Positions 1 through 9,150 of a DNA stretch of 64,000 nt are shown piece after piece. Where the stretch lies: assembly GCA_964446485.1 (NCBI GenBank), contig CAYUOU010000007.1, positions 14,945-78,944 of the forward strand, given 5' to 3'. A program made the translations under genes and the position numbers. The number at the start of each line of letters is the position of its first letter. The first letter of the stretch is position 1. Origin of the DNA: JBDRRP01 sp964446485. GTDB taxonomy: Bacteria; Desulfobacterota; Desulfobacteria; Desulfobacterales; JBDRRP01. The notes beneath the pieces were generated by a model, which saw only the letters and a program-made list of their open reading frames with translations, had not been told where the DNA came from and ran no database searches.

Positions 1-1
1 G

Positions 2-574
2 AAAGACGTCGCCGAGCAGATCATGCACCTCATCTACAAATACCGCATCCAACTGCCCCGCAACCTGCTCCTGCTGTTAAAGACCTTCATCCAAACGGAG
101 GCCCTGGGAAAAATTCTCGGCAGTGACGCCAGCCTCCTGGAAGTCACCCGCCCCTATGCCCGGCGCCTGATCAGGAAGGGCTACGATGCCCAGCGCGTGC
201 TGCACCATTTGGGGACCGGTGCGCACGGCCTTTTTGCCCAGATGCGACGATTGCCGCGGGATCTGCACCAAATTCTAAGACGCATCGCGGAGGGCCGGCA
301 CCGGATTCAGATGGACCATGCCGGCTTTGACGACATCTCCGTCAAGCTGGAAAAGGGGCTCAATCGGTTCATCGTCGGCATCATCATCGCCGCGTCCACC
401 ATCGCCGGGTCGCTGGTGCTCAACGCGCCGCCCGATGTGTTCAACGTCCAGCTCTCGTTCTTCGGTAACGGTGACGTCTCCCTCACCGGCCTGCTGGGCG
501 TAACCGGTTATTCGATCGCTACCATTCTCGGGATCTGGCTCATTGGGTCCATTTTTCGTTCCGGTAAGCTGTGA
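2..574 (+). CDS. UbiB/ABC1-family protein kinase-like protein, C-terminal part
   Basis: This is the 3' end of a gene that begins before the window; the frame is open from base 2 to the TGA ending at 574, giving 190 residues. The visible part has charged helices followed by two C-terminal hydrophobic segments (FIVGIIIAASTIAGSLVL and GVTGYSIATILGIWLIGSIF). Known members of the UbiB/AarF/ABC1 atypical kinase family end in such a helical region plus two membrane spans. Family members support ubiquinone or other isoprenoid quinone metabolism, and in an anaerobe the target could be menaquinone, which is inference. The kinase core motifs lie upstream and cannot be checked here. The next gene starts about 125 nt downstream on the same strand. 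Confidence 0.72.
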   Translation, partial: KDVAEQIMHLIYKYRIQLPRNLLLLLKTFIQTEALGKILGSDASLLEVTRPYARRLIRKGYDAQRVLHHLGTGAHGLFAQMRRLPRDLHQILRRIAEGRHRIQMDHAGFDDISVKLEKGLNRFIVGIIIAASTIAGSLVLNAPPDVFNVQLSFFGNGDVSLTGLLGVTGYSIATILGIWLIGSIFRSGKL

Positions 575-700
575 GCCGGGACGCATGCGTTGCAAAATCT
601 CCGTTTCGCCGCGACAATACTTGCCGGCGAACGCAAGTCGAGCGGTGGCGGGGAATGCGCCCGCTGCACGGGTTGAATGACAACAAAGAGAGAAGTCCGC

Positions 701-2038
701 ATGTCCAGAAAAACCGTTTGGGGATGGGCACTCTACGACTGGGCCAACTCCGCGTTCGCAACGACGGTCATGGCGGGCTTCTTTCCGGTCTTTTTCAAGG
801 AGTATTGGAGCTACGGGTCGGACGTCAATCTCAGTACGGCCCAATTGGGCATCGGCAACAGTATTGCCAGTCTGCTGGTGGCGCTCATGGCGCCCGCGCT
901 GGGGGCAATTGCCGACCACGGTGGCCGGAAAAAAGCCTTCATGCTGACATTTGCCTACTTCGGCGTCCTTATGACGGCCGGGTTGTTTCTCGTGGGCAAA
1001 GGCCAATGGATGTTGGCCATTTTTGTCTATTCCGGGGGGGTCATCGGGTTCTCGGGTGCCAATGTCTTCTACGACGCCCTGCTGCCGTCCGTGGCCGCTG
1101 CCGACCGAATCGACCGCATCTCCAGTTTCGGATTCTCCATGGGCTATCTGGGCGGCGGACTGCTGTTCCTGGTCAACGTGGCCATGACCCTGAAACCAGC
1201 GCTGTTCGGCCTGCCCGATGCGGCCACCGCCGTCAGGCTGTCATTTCTGAGCGTTGCGGTGTGGTGGGGCGGCTTTACCTTTTTCACTGCGGTCTGGGTG
1301 CCGGAAACGACGGTGAAGGGCCGCCCATCGGGTCTGGCGCTGGTCAGACAAGGCTTTGCGCGGCTGGCGACCACGGTAACCCACCTGCGTCACCTCAAAT
1401 CCGTGGGGCTCTTTCTTCTGGCATATTGGTGCTACATCGACGGGGTCGACACCATCATCCGGATGGCCGTGGACTATGGCATGTCGCTCGGCTTTGCCTC
1501 AAGCGATCTCATCCTCGCCTTGCTCATCGTTCAGTTTGTGGGCTTTCCGGCCGCCCTGGCCTTCGGGTGGCTCAGCCAGAAATGGGGGATTCGCCAGGCC
1601 ATTTACCTGGCCATCGTCATCTACATGGGCATCACCGTCTGGGGCACCATGATGCGCCACAAGAGCGAGTTCTATCTGTTGGCTGTGGTCATTGGATTGG
1701 TACAGGGGGGCATTCAGGCGCTGAGCCGATCCTACTACGCCAGGCTGATACCCGAAGAAAAGGCCGCCGAATTTTACGGGTTCTATAACATGCTGGGCAA
1801 ATTCGCCGCCATCGTCGGTCCCGCCCTCATGGGCATCGTGGGGCTGAGCGTGCGGCGGCTGATCATGCCCGTAGACCCGTCGGCGGCTGACATGACGGCC
1901 GTTGGGCAACTCGCCACGCGCTGGAGCATGGGCTCGCTGCTGGTGCTGTTTATCGCCGGCCTGGTGCTCTTCTCCAGGGTAGACGAAACAAAAGCCAAGG
2001 CGGAAGTCGCCGCGATGCGGGCATCAACAGAGCGCTGA
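701..2038 (+). CDS. MFS transporter, Atg22/UMF1 family
   Basis: This 445-residue permease has about twelve hydrophobic segments. The N-terminus carries the motif WALYDWANSAF that marks the UMF1/Atg22 branch of the major facilitator superfamily, and the MFS loop signature ADHGGRKKAF follows the second or third span. Members export amino acids or small solutes, but the substrate here cannot be read from sequence. I chose the ATG at 701 because a purine-rich AAGAGAGAA lies just upstream and the protein then starts MSRKTVWGW like its relatives; an in-frame ATG at 677 would add eight residues. The 3' end overlaps the convergent glycerophosphodiesterase gene by 15 bp, so no separate terminator fits between them. 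Confidence 0.88.
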   Translation: MSRKTVWGWALYDWANSAFATTVMAGFFPVFFKEYWSYGSDVNLSTAQLGIGNSIASLLVALMAPALGAIADHGGRKKAFMLTFAYFGVLMTAGLFLVGKGQWMLAIFVYSGGVIGFSGANVFYDALLPSVAAADRIDRISSFGFSMGYLGGGLLFLVNVAMTLKPALFGLPDAATAVRLSFLSVAVWWGGFTFFTAVWVPETTVKGRPSGLALVRQGFARLATTVTHLRHLKSVGLFLLAYWCYIDGVDTIIRMAVDYGMSLGFASSDLILALLIVQFVGFPAALAFGWLSQKWGIRQAIYLAIVIYMGITVWGTMMRHKSEFYLLAVVIGLVQGGIQALSRSYYARLIPEEKAAEFYGFYNMLGKFAAIVGPALMGIVGLSVRRLIMPVDPSAADMTAVGQLATRWSMGSLLVLFIAGLVLFSRVDETKAKAEVAAMRASTER

Positions 2039-2860
2039 CCCCCTGCAGACGGCCGACATGGCCTGTATCTGATCGGTAAAAATCCAGTCGACACCGCGGT
2101 TAATTTCACGATACAGCGCACTGGCAGAATTGCTGAATCCGGTGCCCACGCCCTGCCCGCTCCGGTGATGACGACGAACTACCCGAGAGGTCATGAGGAG
2201 ATAGTGGCCGCAAAGGCCGGCAAAGCGTCCTCCGGCAGCCAGGCGGCTGAATGCCGTGACGCGCTCCCGGGCAATGGGAAGGCAAGCCGCGTCCTGGGCG
2301 TGGCCGATGCGGTCCAGCACCCACGGCGACAGGGACAACAGGTGGTAGTCCCGTCCCGGGGCCAATCCGTCAAAACTCGCCGCCAGCCGCCGGCGCAGCA
2401 TCTCCGGCACTTCAAACGCCTCGGCTTTGAGCTCCACCATCAGGTGGACCCGTTTCCCATAGCGTTCCGCCAGTTCCCGCAGCAAGGGGATGTGCGGCCA
2501 GCGTGCGCGGATTTCAGCGGCGGTGAGCGCCTCCACACGGACCGGCACTCCAGCCAGCCGTCGAAAATCAGCATCGTGAAACACCACCGCCTCACGGTCA
2601 AGTGACCAGCGCACATCGCATTCGATCCCCCACGCGCCGGCTGCCACCGCGGCATCGAAGGCCGCAATGGTATTCTCCCATATTCGGCGGTTGTCATAAA
2701 CCCCTCGATGGGAAATCAGCCGGCAGCGCCGAAGCCGTCGGGGCGCCGGCCGGCGCCGGGGCCAACAGCTTATCAGCGCTTCACCCAGCCGATTAAAGAC
2801 GGGTTCCAGACGATCGATGAGTGCCGTTCGCAGTCGGGTATCAGAAGTACACCTTCTCAT
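2024..2860 (-). CDS. Glycerophosphodiester phosphodiesterase family protein
   Basis: The 278-residue product has the GDPD catalytic pattern: H51-R52-G, E62-N63-T, the metal-binding pair E80/D82, H95-D96, and E143-K145 in VELKAE. Enzymes of this family hydrolyse glycerophosphodiesters to sn-glycerol 3-phosphate and an alcohol, recycling phospholipid head groups. A basic stretch (SCWPRRRPAPRRLRR) precedes the barrel, and no signal peptide is evident. The frame is open further upstream, but the ATG at 2860 has AGGAG eight bases before it, and an earlier start would lie deep in the preceding gene. The gene overlaps the acyl-CoA dehydrogenase by 20 bp, which implies translational coupling, and the convergent MFS gene by 15 bp. 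Confidence 0.88.
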   Translation of the reverse strand: MRRCTSDTRLRTALIDRLEPVFNRLGEALISCWPRRRPAPRRLRRCRLISHRGVYDNRRIWENTIAAFDAAVAAGAWGIECDVRWSLDREAVVFHDADFRRLAGVPVRVEALTAAEIRARWPHIPLLRELAERYGKRVHLMVELKAEAFEVPEMLRRRLAASFDGLAPGRDYHLLSLSPWVLDRIGHAQDAACLPIARERVTAFSRLAAGGRFAGLCGHYLLMTSRVVRRHHRSGQGVGTGFSNSASALYREINRGVDWIFTDQIQAMSAVCRGSALC

Positions 2861-4085
2861 CTTCGGCTCCTGCTTCAGCCGCATCCGCTTCAGGGTCTCG
2901 GACGCCTTTCGAGGTTTGGCGGTCAGCCTGCTCTTTGTACCACTCGCCGGCAATGATGGTGGACATGATCTCGTTGGTTCCGGTCCAGATGGATGCCAGG
3001 CGCAGATCCCGGTATATGCGTTCCACCGGGTAAACGTTCGTGTAGCCAATGCCGCCCATGACCTGCATGGCGTTGTGAACCACCCGCTGGCAGGATTCGG
3101 TGACGAATTTCTTTGTCTCCGAAACCAGGCGCCGGACGCGCCGGGGGGGCGCATCCGAATCCACCGCGCGGCAGGTGGTGTACACCATGGCGCGGGAAGC
3201 ATCCATCAACGTGGCGGCCTCGGCCACTTGGAAACTGACGCCTTGGAATGCGGCGATGGGCTGTCCGAACGCCTTCCGCCGGGTGGTATAGGCCGTGGCA
3301 ACATCCAGCGCGGGCCGGGCGGCACCGATGGTCATGGCCGCCGTCCCCAGTCGCTCGGGGATCATCATGGTTTTGAACACCGCGAATCCGCCGTTGAGGG
3401 ATCCCAGCAGATTCTCCCGCGGCACCCTCACATCGTCGAACACCAGCCGGCTAGTGCCGCCCCCCCGGCATCCCATCAGACCGTACCGATAAGGGGTCTC
3501 CACACCGGGGCCGCGTTCCACGATGAAGCAGGAAATCCCTTCGTGGGGCCTGGCATCCGGGTCGGTGCGGGCATAGACAAGAAAGAAATCGGCCCCCTCC
3601 CCCCCCACGATGAACCGCTTCTGACCGCGGATCCGGAAATCATCACCGTCGGCCACCGCAATGCTCGAGGTGCCGAAGAAGTCGGAGCCGCCCCGCGGTT
3701 CGGTGAGGCATTCGGCGGCAAAGCGTTCACCTCGGAGCAGCGGGGCCACAAATGCTTCCCGCTGGGCATCGGTGCCGTGCTTGATGATGGCGTCGCAGAC
3801 CAGTTCGGCCCCGACACCGAAGGTGCAGGCGAAAATATATCCCAGGACCCCGACCTCCTCCATGGCCACGCAACTGCTCACCCAGTCCATGTCACGACCG
3901 CCCCATCGCTCGGAATATCGGCAACCCAGCAGCCCCCGCCGGCCCGCCGATTGAAGAAATGCTTTGGGAAACCGGATTTTCTCGGCATCCATGTCGAGGA
4001 TCATCTGAGTGGGGATGGATTTGACGAAATCGCGGAGTGCTTCCCTCCATGCCAGTTGTCGGTCGTTCAGCAAAAAATCATACAC
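2841..4085 (-). CDS. Acyl-CoA dehydrogenase family protein
   Basis: This 414-residue FAD enzyme would perform alpha,beta-oxidation of an acyl-CoA thioester with electrons passing to ETF. The family signature AECLTEPRGGSDF is present, as is the C-terminal signature region QVMGGIGYTNVYPVERIYRD followed by WTGTNEI. The catalytic Glu of medium-chain enzymes (YEGT) is Thr here. A Glu occurs instead in IPERLGTAA, the helix-G position used by isovaleryl-CoA and long-chain dehydrogenases, so a branched or long-chain substrate is likely; that is inference. I chose the GTG at 4085 because AGGAG sits seven bases before it and the product then begins MYDFLLNDRQ like other family members; the longer frame to 4154 adds an unlikely arginine-rich leader. 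It lies 81 nt after the receiver/PEP-binding gene and overlaps the GDPD gene. Confidence 0.9.
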   Translation of the reverse strand: MYDFLLNDRQLAWREALRDFVKSIPTQMILDMDAEKIRFPKAFLQSAGRRGLLGCRYSERWGGRDMDWVSSCVAMEEVGVLGYIFACTFGVGAELVCDAIIKHGTDAQREAFVAPLLRGERFAAECLTEPRGGSDFFGTSSIAVADGDDFRIRGQKRFIVGGEGADFFLVYARTDPDARPHEGISCFIVERGPGVETPYRYGLMGCRGGGTSRLVFDDVRVPRENLLGSLNGGFAVFKTMMIPERLGTAAMTIGAARPALDVATAYTTRRKAFGQPIAAFQGVSFQVAEAATLMDASRAMVYTTCRAVDSDAPPRRVRRLVSETKKFVTESCQRVVHNAMQVMGGIGYTNVYPVERIYRDLRLASIWTGTNEIMSTIIAGEWYKEQADRQTSKGVRDPEADAAEAGAEDEKVYF

Positions 4086-4166
4086 GATCCGTCTCCTATC
4101 TTTGATTGTAAAACACGCGTTGCCCGAAAATCGCCTATCGCGGCATAGCCGCAATCAAAGCGGGGT

Positions 4167-7133
4167 CTATGGGGCCATGACGACACCGCGTCCGTGGCGC
4201 CCGTCGGCCTTGATCAACAGCGGCGCCGCCAGCCGGACAAGGTTCACGTACGGGGTTTCGGCGACGACCGACTGCCCCTCAAGCCATTGCCAATCCATGA
4301 TGTCGTCAGTACCCTCTGTGATGGTGAAGTAGAAAACCCCCCGGTGGGTCAGCTCCTGAAAAAAATGAGAGCCGTTGCTGGCGTCGGCTTTGATCTGTTC
4401 ATTGCGGATTTCGATCATGGCGCGCACGCCATCGATGTCCTGCCATCGCACCGGGATACCGAGCCAGCGATCGGCCGATCCCCATCGGCCGGGACCGGCG
4501 ACCAGATAGGGGCGTCCCGCGGCCTTCAATTGGGTGTTGAATTGACCGATGGCAGCGGCCATGGCCGTCGTTTCAGATGGGTCAAAGCGATCCCGCCGGA
4601 CGTACACAATATCAGCGACGTCATCGACGACACCATTGCCCAGGCACCGGTTGGCGTACCAGCGGGCGGTCTTCCGGTCTTCGTCGCCCACATGGATATC
4701 GGCATGGGACGCCGTAGCCGCCAGCGGCCGTATCTGGAGCAGGTAAAAGGCATCCGGTCGATCCGGCTCAGGGGTGAGGTCCAGGCTGAACTCGAATTCC
4801 ACATCACACCCCATACCTTTTCTACCCAAATCCATGAGATCGTATAGCAGATCGCACAACGGGGGGCGGCCATACTTTAACATCGATGAAAAGGTCAGAA
4901 CAGGGTACCCGCCCGGGAGCGCCGCGTCACGCAGCCGTTGCTCATCCGGAAGGTAGGTGCTTGAAAATGTCTTCACGGGGAACTCGTCCGCCGCCGTATC
5001 CACTTCCCGCGTTACCAGGGCGTTTTCCGGTGACACCGGCGCGCCCTCCGCGGTGAGGCGCAACGCCAGAAAGCGACGCTGGGCATTGGCCAGAATATCT
5101 TCAACCGCCGAAAACTGCGGCATCACGGAGGGGTGTTGCGGACAAAACCGCATCGCCTGATGTGCCCCTTCCAAGGCGATGCCCATACCCAGTGTCAGGC
5201 GAACGATCCCGTCCTCCGGGCGCATTGGCCCCACAGGGTAGTAATTCCACGATCTGGCGACGCCGGATAGCGCCGGGTAGTAGTAATCGCCGATGGTCTG
5301 GCCCGCCAGGGACTGGATGATAACGGCCATGCTGTCGCGGCGGGCCCGCAGAGCCGTGCTGTCGGTAAAGGTGCGAGGGCTGATAAAGTAAGCCGAGGCG
5401 AAGACGCCCTTGATGGCAGTGGTAAGGGCCAGCAGGCGAGCGTTGTGCGAAGGGTGATTGTTGGGAAGTAAAAAGGTTTTGAAGAGCCCGGTATAAGGGT
5501 GGTGATAAGCATCCTCAAGAAGACTCGAGGATCGCACGGCCAGCGGGCAGGTGGTTTTCTCAACGAAAACGGCCAAATGCTTCGTGAGGTCGTCGGAGAG
5601 TCCCCCTGCGAGAAACTGCCGGGTAATGGCCGCGTCGTCCAGTCCTTCGGTTCGATCGGCGCCGATCCCATTCATTTCGGTGAACGTTTCAAAGACGTCT
5701 GTGGCCAGCACCATGGTGTGGGGCACACGGATATCGATGCTTGGAAATCGCGCGTCGATCGAGGCATCCTTTTGCAGAAGATTGGCAAAAAAAGCCAACC
5801 CCCTGGCCTTTCCACCCAGGGAGCCGCCGCCGATTTTGACGAAATCAACCACGTTGGCGTCGTAGGTGCGGGGGTTGAACTGGGCCACCACGCCTTTTTG
5901 CCGGTTCCGCCGGAGGGTGCGGATACTGCGGATCAAAAACGTCCTCAACCCTGCGGCACCCTCAAAATCATCCACGGTGAGCCGGCTCATGAAAGAAGCC
6001 AGGGAGATCTCCGAGCGGGCCATGAACCAGTTGGAAAAGCGGTTTCTGCGGGCTTGGTAGAGAATAGGCTCATCGGGTATGCGCGGCAGCAGGGCTTCCA
6101 GGTCGGCAAAGGTGGCCGCCCGGCCGATTTCCACCCCCTCGGCACTGCGGAAGACAAAGTCCCCGAATCCCAGAAATTCCAGAAAAAAGCGGCGAATCTC
6201 CTCTGCCAGCCGGGGACTGTTCTTGTCCACGAACTGCACGCCGAGGGCCTCCGCAGCAGCCCGATTCTCCGTTTCCGAGCTCATGAGCAGCAGTGGCATG
6301 TGGGGGATTTCGGCCTTGACAGCCCGCAGCAGCTGTATGCCTGCATCGGCGGATATTCGACCGCATTTGGGAAACCGGGTGTCGGACATGATACCGAAAA
6401 CATAGGGCTTGAACTTCTGGAAAATGGCCAACGCCTGCTCGTGACTGTCGGCAACGAGAATCTTCGGGCGAGCACGCATCTTCAGCAAGCGGTGCTCATC
6501 GTTGAGGGAGTCGCTGATGACCGCCTGCGTCTGGCGGACTACTGCTTTGTAAATCAGCGGCAAAAAGAAAGATCGGTACTCGGGGGAGTCTTCCACCAGA
6601 ATCAGCACCCTGACGCCGGCGCAACGGGTATCCGCGGTGACGTTCAGCCGGTCTTCAGCGTTTTTCACCAGAGCCAGCAGCAGATCGCTGTCGCCGGACC
6701 AGATCATCGTCTGATCGATGCTGTGATCATCGGCTGTTCCGGTGGGCAAGCTGTGCCCCCCGTGGGAAAGCAGTACGACAGGGGTTTGTTGATCGTAGGC
6801 CTTCACCGCCGCCCCCAGCGCATGCGGGGACATGCCGGTGAGGTTGGGCATGACGATCACCAGATCGAAGCGTTTCCTTTTTAGGACTTCCAGGGCGGCC
6901 TGCCCCCCCGCCGCGTGGGTCAGCCGGGGCGGGCGGCTCAAATTGAGCCCGCTGTATTCGTGGATGATTTTAGCAGCCAAGCTGCCGTCCTCCTCCAGGA
7001 TATAGGCATCGTAGGGATTAGCCACCAGAAGGATGTCCAGAATCTTTAAAGCCATCAATTCGTGGTAGGTGCTAAACCGCGTATCCAGGTTTCGAAGACT
7101 GTCTGCTTCAAGCGGGGTCATTCGATCGGTCAT
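4167..7133 (-). CDS. Receiver-domain / PEP-pyruvate-binding (PPDK-N) fusion protein
   Basis: The 988-residue protein has two response-regulator-like domains followed by the ATP-grasp domain of pyruvate phosphate dikinase. The first receiver (residues about 30-160) lacks an obvious phosphoacceptor: the MP motif is preceded by LVIV. The second (about 174-325) looks functional, with E181-D182, D251 in IMSDTRFP and K304. The PPDK-N domain begins GGGSLGGKARG (435-445), has RSSSLLED at 534-541 and ends at QIRP (800-803). The swivelling phospho-histidine domain and the PEP-binding barrel of real PPDK or PEP synthase are absent, so it probably does not make PEP. A conserved-looking C-terminal region of about 180 residues of unknown role follows. 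A GGGAGG sits nine bases before the ATG. It heads a probable operon with the two genes downstream. Confidence 0.82.
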   Translation of the reverse strand: MTDRMTPLEADSLRNLDTRFSTYHELMALKILDILLVANPYDAYILEEDGSLAAKIIHEYSGLNLSRPPRLTHAAGGQAALEVLKRKRFDLVIVMPNLTGMSPHALGAAVKAYDQQTPVVLLSHGGHSLPTGTADDHSIDQTMIWSGDSDLLLALVKNAEDRLNVTADTRCAGVRVLILVEDSPEYRSFFLPLIYKAVVRQTQAVISDSLNDEHRLLKMRARPKILVADSHEQALAIFQKFKPYVFGIMSDTRFPKCGRISADAGIQLLRAVKAEIPHMPLLLMSSETENRAAAEALGVQFVDKNSPRLAEEIRRFFLEFLGFGDFVFRSAEGVEIGRAATFADLEALLPRIPDEPILYQARRNRFSNWFMARSEISLASFMSRLTVDDFEGAAGLRTFLIRSIRTLRRNRQKGVVAQFNPRTYDANVVDFVKIGGGSLGGKARGLAFFANLLQKDASIDARFPSIDIRVPHTMVLATDVFETFTEMNGIGADRTEGLDDAAITRQFLAGGLSDDLTKHLAVFVEKTTCPLAVRSSSLLEDAYHHPYTGLFKTFLLPNNHPSHNARLLALTTAIKGVFASAYFISPRTFTDSTALRARRDSMAVIIQSLAGQTIGDYYYPALSGVARSWNYYPVGPMRPEDGIVRLTLGMGIALEGAHQAMRFCPQHPSVMPQFSAVEDILANAQRRFLALRLTAEGAPVSPENALVTREVDTAADEFPVKTFSSTYLPDEQRLRDAALPGGYPVLTFSSMLKYGRPPLCDLLYDLMDLGRKGMGCDVEFEFSLDLTPEPDRPDAFYLLQIRPLAATASHADIHVGDEDRKTARWYANRCLGNGVVDDVADIVYVRRDRFDPSETTAMAAAIGQFNTQLKAAGRPYLVAGPGRWGSADRWLGIPVRWQDIDGVRAMIEIRNEQIKADASNGSHFFQELTHRGVFYFTITEGTDDIMDWQWLEGQSVVAETPYVNLVRLAAPLLIKADGRHGRGVVMAP

Positions 7134-7183
7134 GACGCCTAGCCTCCCATCGGGGCAGGTGCGGGCTCAAAATCGACAAGCCC

Positions 7184-7226
7184 AGGATGACGTAAACGCT
7201 GATTTCAGGGTTTTTACAGGCCTGTC
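7184..7226 (+). repeat. Degenerate remnant of the MITE-like element (right end)
   Basis: This 43-bp stretch aligns with the right end of the intact element at 7233-7382 with one gap and several mismatches: AGGATGACG, AACGC and TTTTTAC are kept and it ends in GTC. It lies directly before the intact copy, separated only by the 6-bp AAAATT that duplicates on the far side. The later copy thus seems to have landed next to an older, decayed copy of the same family. Confidence 0.55.
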
Positions 7227-7388
7227 AAAATTGATGAAACGGTAAAAAGTAGCAAAAAGGACGATTTCGTAACATGTTCGAGATACGGCGTGCGAATCCT
7301 GAGGAATGCGGCGTACTTACAGTACGCCGCCATGACGAAGGATGACGCGTAACGCAGATATCGGACTTTTTACGGAACCGTCAAAATT
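7227..7388 (+). mobile_element. MITE-like element copy 1 with 6-bp target duplication
   Basis: The element itself is 7233-7382 (150 bp). Its ends are imperfect inverted repeats: GATGAAACGGTAAAAAGT on the left and the complement of GACGGTTCCGTAAAAAGT on the right, 13 of 18 matching including an identical TAAAAAGT. It is flanked by AAAATT at 7227-7232 and 7383-7388. In the middle is a perfect 10-bp palindrome arm pair, GCGGCGTACT (7308-7317) and AGTACGCCGC (7321-7330), around a TAC loop. It codes for nothing and fills most of the gap between murJ and the receiver/PEP-binding gene. Two further copies lie at 9327-9476 and 13136-13286. Confidence 0.85.
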
Positions 7389-7402
7389 GGGGCGCAGGCT
7401 GA

Positions 7403-7422
7403 CCGCCGTCACCCATCGGCGG
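7403..7422 (-). terminator. GC-rich hairpin just after murJ
   Basis: CCGCCG and CGGCGG form a 6-bp stem with an 8-nt loop immediately after the murJ stop codon. No run of T follows directly, so it is a weak candidate terminator or mRNA-end stabiliser. Confidence 0.3.
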
Positions 7423-9021
7423 CTATGGGGCGGCCTGCCCGGAACGGGGCTTTCGCTGCCGCCATCGGGCGCGCACCCGTGCCACCCCCTGGGAGATCTC
7501 CGAGACGCCTGCCAGTCTTGCCCCGATGACGAGCAGCAACAGATAGGCCGATGAAACGACACCGGCCACCATCATGCTGTGTAGCTTACCCTGAACCGGG
7601 CTGTCGGTCCACAGGGCCTGTTTCCCACACCAGACGAGCCCCCCGATAACGATGCCCACGACGGTCAGCCTGGCAAATGACCGAACGACGTCACCGGCGC
7701 CGTCGTTGCTGCTTCGGCGATTCCACAACAGGTAGAGCAACCCCACCTGAAGCCATGCCGACAAGGCAATGGCTGTCGCCACACCGGCCACCCCGAACCA
7801 CCGCAAGCCGATGATATAAATCGGCAGGCTGGCCGCAACGGCAAGGCTGCCGAAAAGTGATGGAAACAGGGTGTCTTGCATCGCGTAATATCCACGCACC
7901 ACCACCGTCTGTGAAGCGAACGCCACGGCGCCGATAAGCAGCCACGGCAGGGTGTCGGCGGTGATACTGACGGCCGCGGCATCGAAGCGCCCCTGCTGGA
8001 ACAGCATCACCACCACCTCATGGCGAAGCACCATGAGCAGGATGGACACAGGAACCAACAGCGCCAAATACCTGAGGGATTGGTTCAGCAGATCGTTCAT
8101 TTCAGAGATCCGATTCTCAGCCGCCAGCCGGGACATGAAGGGGAAGGCGGCGACACCGATGGCCTGGCCGAAGATACCCACCAGCATGAAGACCACGCGA
8201 AGCCCGTAATTGAGGGCGGCAATACTGCCCGGGGGTAGAAATGAGCCGAAAAATTTGAGGAATACTTCAGTTGAGAACGTCATGGTCAACCCGACGATTA
8301 GGGGCAGGCTCACCAGGATGTACCGCCGAAAATCAGGATGGCACAGGGAAAACCGCGGGCGCAACCGCATCCCCATGCGACGGGCCCCCACCCACTGAAT
8401 TGCCAAATTGCCGACAAGCGCCCCGCCAAGCACCCCCCATGCAAACCCCACCATCCCCCATCGGGGCCCCAATAGAAGACCGCCGGCAATGATCCCGGCA
8501 TTGTAGACCAGTGGAGCGAGCGCTGGAATGAAAAAGGACGCATTGGCATATTGCACCGCCATGAGTAGACCGCCGGCAAAGAAAAAGACCTGAGCGGGTA
8601 GAATAATCCGGGTCATCGTCACGGCCAGATCGCGCACCGCCGCATCCTTCATACCAGGGGCAAGGAGCGCCACCAGTTGCGGTGCGGCGAGCCATGCAGC
8701 GAAGGTCAGTATGCATAGCACGCCGCCGAAAACGACCATGATGTCGGAAAACACCTGCCAGCCTTGGTCCATGTCGTCACTGGCGAGATACTTGGCAAAA
8801 ATGGGAATGAAGGTGATGCTGAGAAAGCCGCTGGCTGCGACATGATTGAGGATCTCAGGGAGGATAAACGCCACCTGGTAGGCGTCCACGGCAGCCGTGG
8901 CGCCGCCGATATAGGCGATGGCCATTTCTCTGAACAGACCGATGACGCGGCTGAGAAAAACCGACGCCATCATGATCATGGCCGCCACGCCGACCCTTGT
9001 CCCCACGGATGGTTGCGTCAT
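7423..9021 (-). CDS. murJ: Lipid II flippase MurJ (MviN family)
   Basis: The 532-residue polytopic membrane protein belongs to the MviN/MurJ branch of the MOP superfamily, which flips lipid II across the inner membrane for peptidoglycan synthesis. The N-terminal signature is clear: ASVFLSRVIGLFREM followed by the AVDAYQVAFILPEIL region, with the basic residues typical of the MurJ cavity. About fourteen membrane spans are visible and the length is normal. I chose the ATG at 9021 because the product then starts MTQPSVGTRV just before the first span; the frame stays open upstream to a TTG at 9108 but that adds an unlikely hydrophobic leader. There is no good Shine-Dalgarno at 9021, so the start is less certain than the identity. 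Confidence 0.92.
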   Translation of the reverse strand: MTQPSVGTRVGVAAMIMMASVFLSRVIGLFREMAIAYIGGATAAVDAYQVAFILPEILNHVAASGFLSITFIPIFAKYLASDDMDQGWQVFSDIMVVFGGVLCILTFAAWLAAPQLVALLAPGMKDAAVRDLAVTMTRIILPAQVFFFAGGLLMAVQYANASFFIPALAPLVYNAGIIAGGLLLGPRWGMVGFAWGVLGGALVGNLAIQWVGARRMGMRLRPRFSLCHPDFRRYILVSLPLIVGLTMTFSTEVFLKFFGSFLPPGSIAALNYGLRVVFMLVGIFGQAIGVAAFPFMSRLAAENRISEMNDLLNQSLRYLALLVPVSILLMVLRHEVVVMLFQQGRFDAAAVSITADTLPWLLIGAVAFASQTVVVRGYYAMQDTLFPSLFGSLAVAASLPIYIIGLRWFGVAGVATAIALSAWLQVGLLYLLWNRRSSNDGAGDVVRSFARLTVVGIVIGGLVWCGKQALWTDSPVQGKLHSMMVAGVVSSAYLLLLVIGARLAGVSEISQGVARVRARWRQRKPRSGQAAP

Positions 9022-9150
9022 TGACCGACTGTTAACAGAAAAAATGCGCAGAAGCAAAACAGGAAGGGTGAGTGGCAGCGGGATAGCGGTGGGAATGAAT
9101 CCTTGCAAGGCCGATTGCGGCCAACAGGAAGAAATGTGAATGGGGGGGGA

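Noticed and set aside
588..616. TTGCAA and GACAAT as a promoter for the MFS gene
   Set aside because: Both boxes match only four of six bases and no other evidence supports it.
275..1006. 243-codon frame on the minus strand over the UbiB end and MFS start
   Set aside because: It is antisense to two well-supported genes and has no recognisable domain.
2861..3202. Upstream extension of the glycerophosphodiesterase frame
   Set aside because: It lies fully inside the acyl-CoA dehydrogenase in another frame; the ATG at 2860 has a good AGGAG.
4086..4154. Upstream extension of the acyl-CoA dehydrogenase
   Set aside because: It adds an arginine-rich leader not seen in the family, while the GTG at 4085 has AGGAG and gives the usual N-terminus.
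7223..7252. TTGACA on the minus strand before the receiver/PEP-binding gene
   Set aside because: It falls in the MITE remnant and no acceptable -10 box lies 16-18 bases away.
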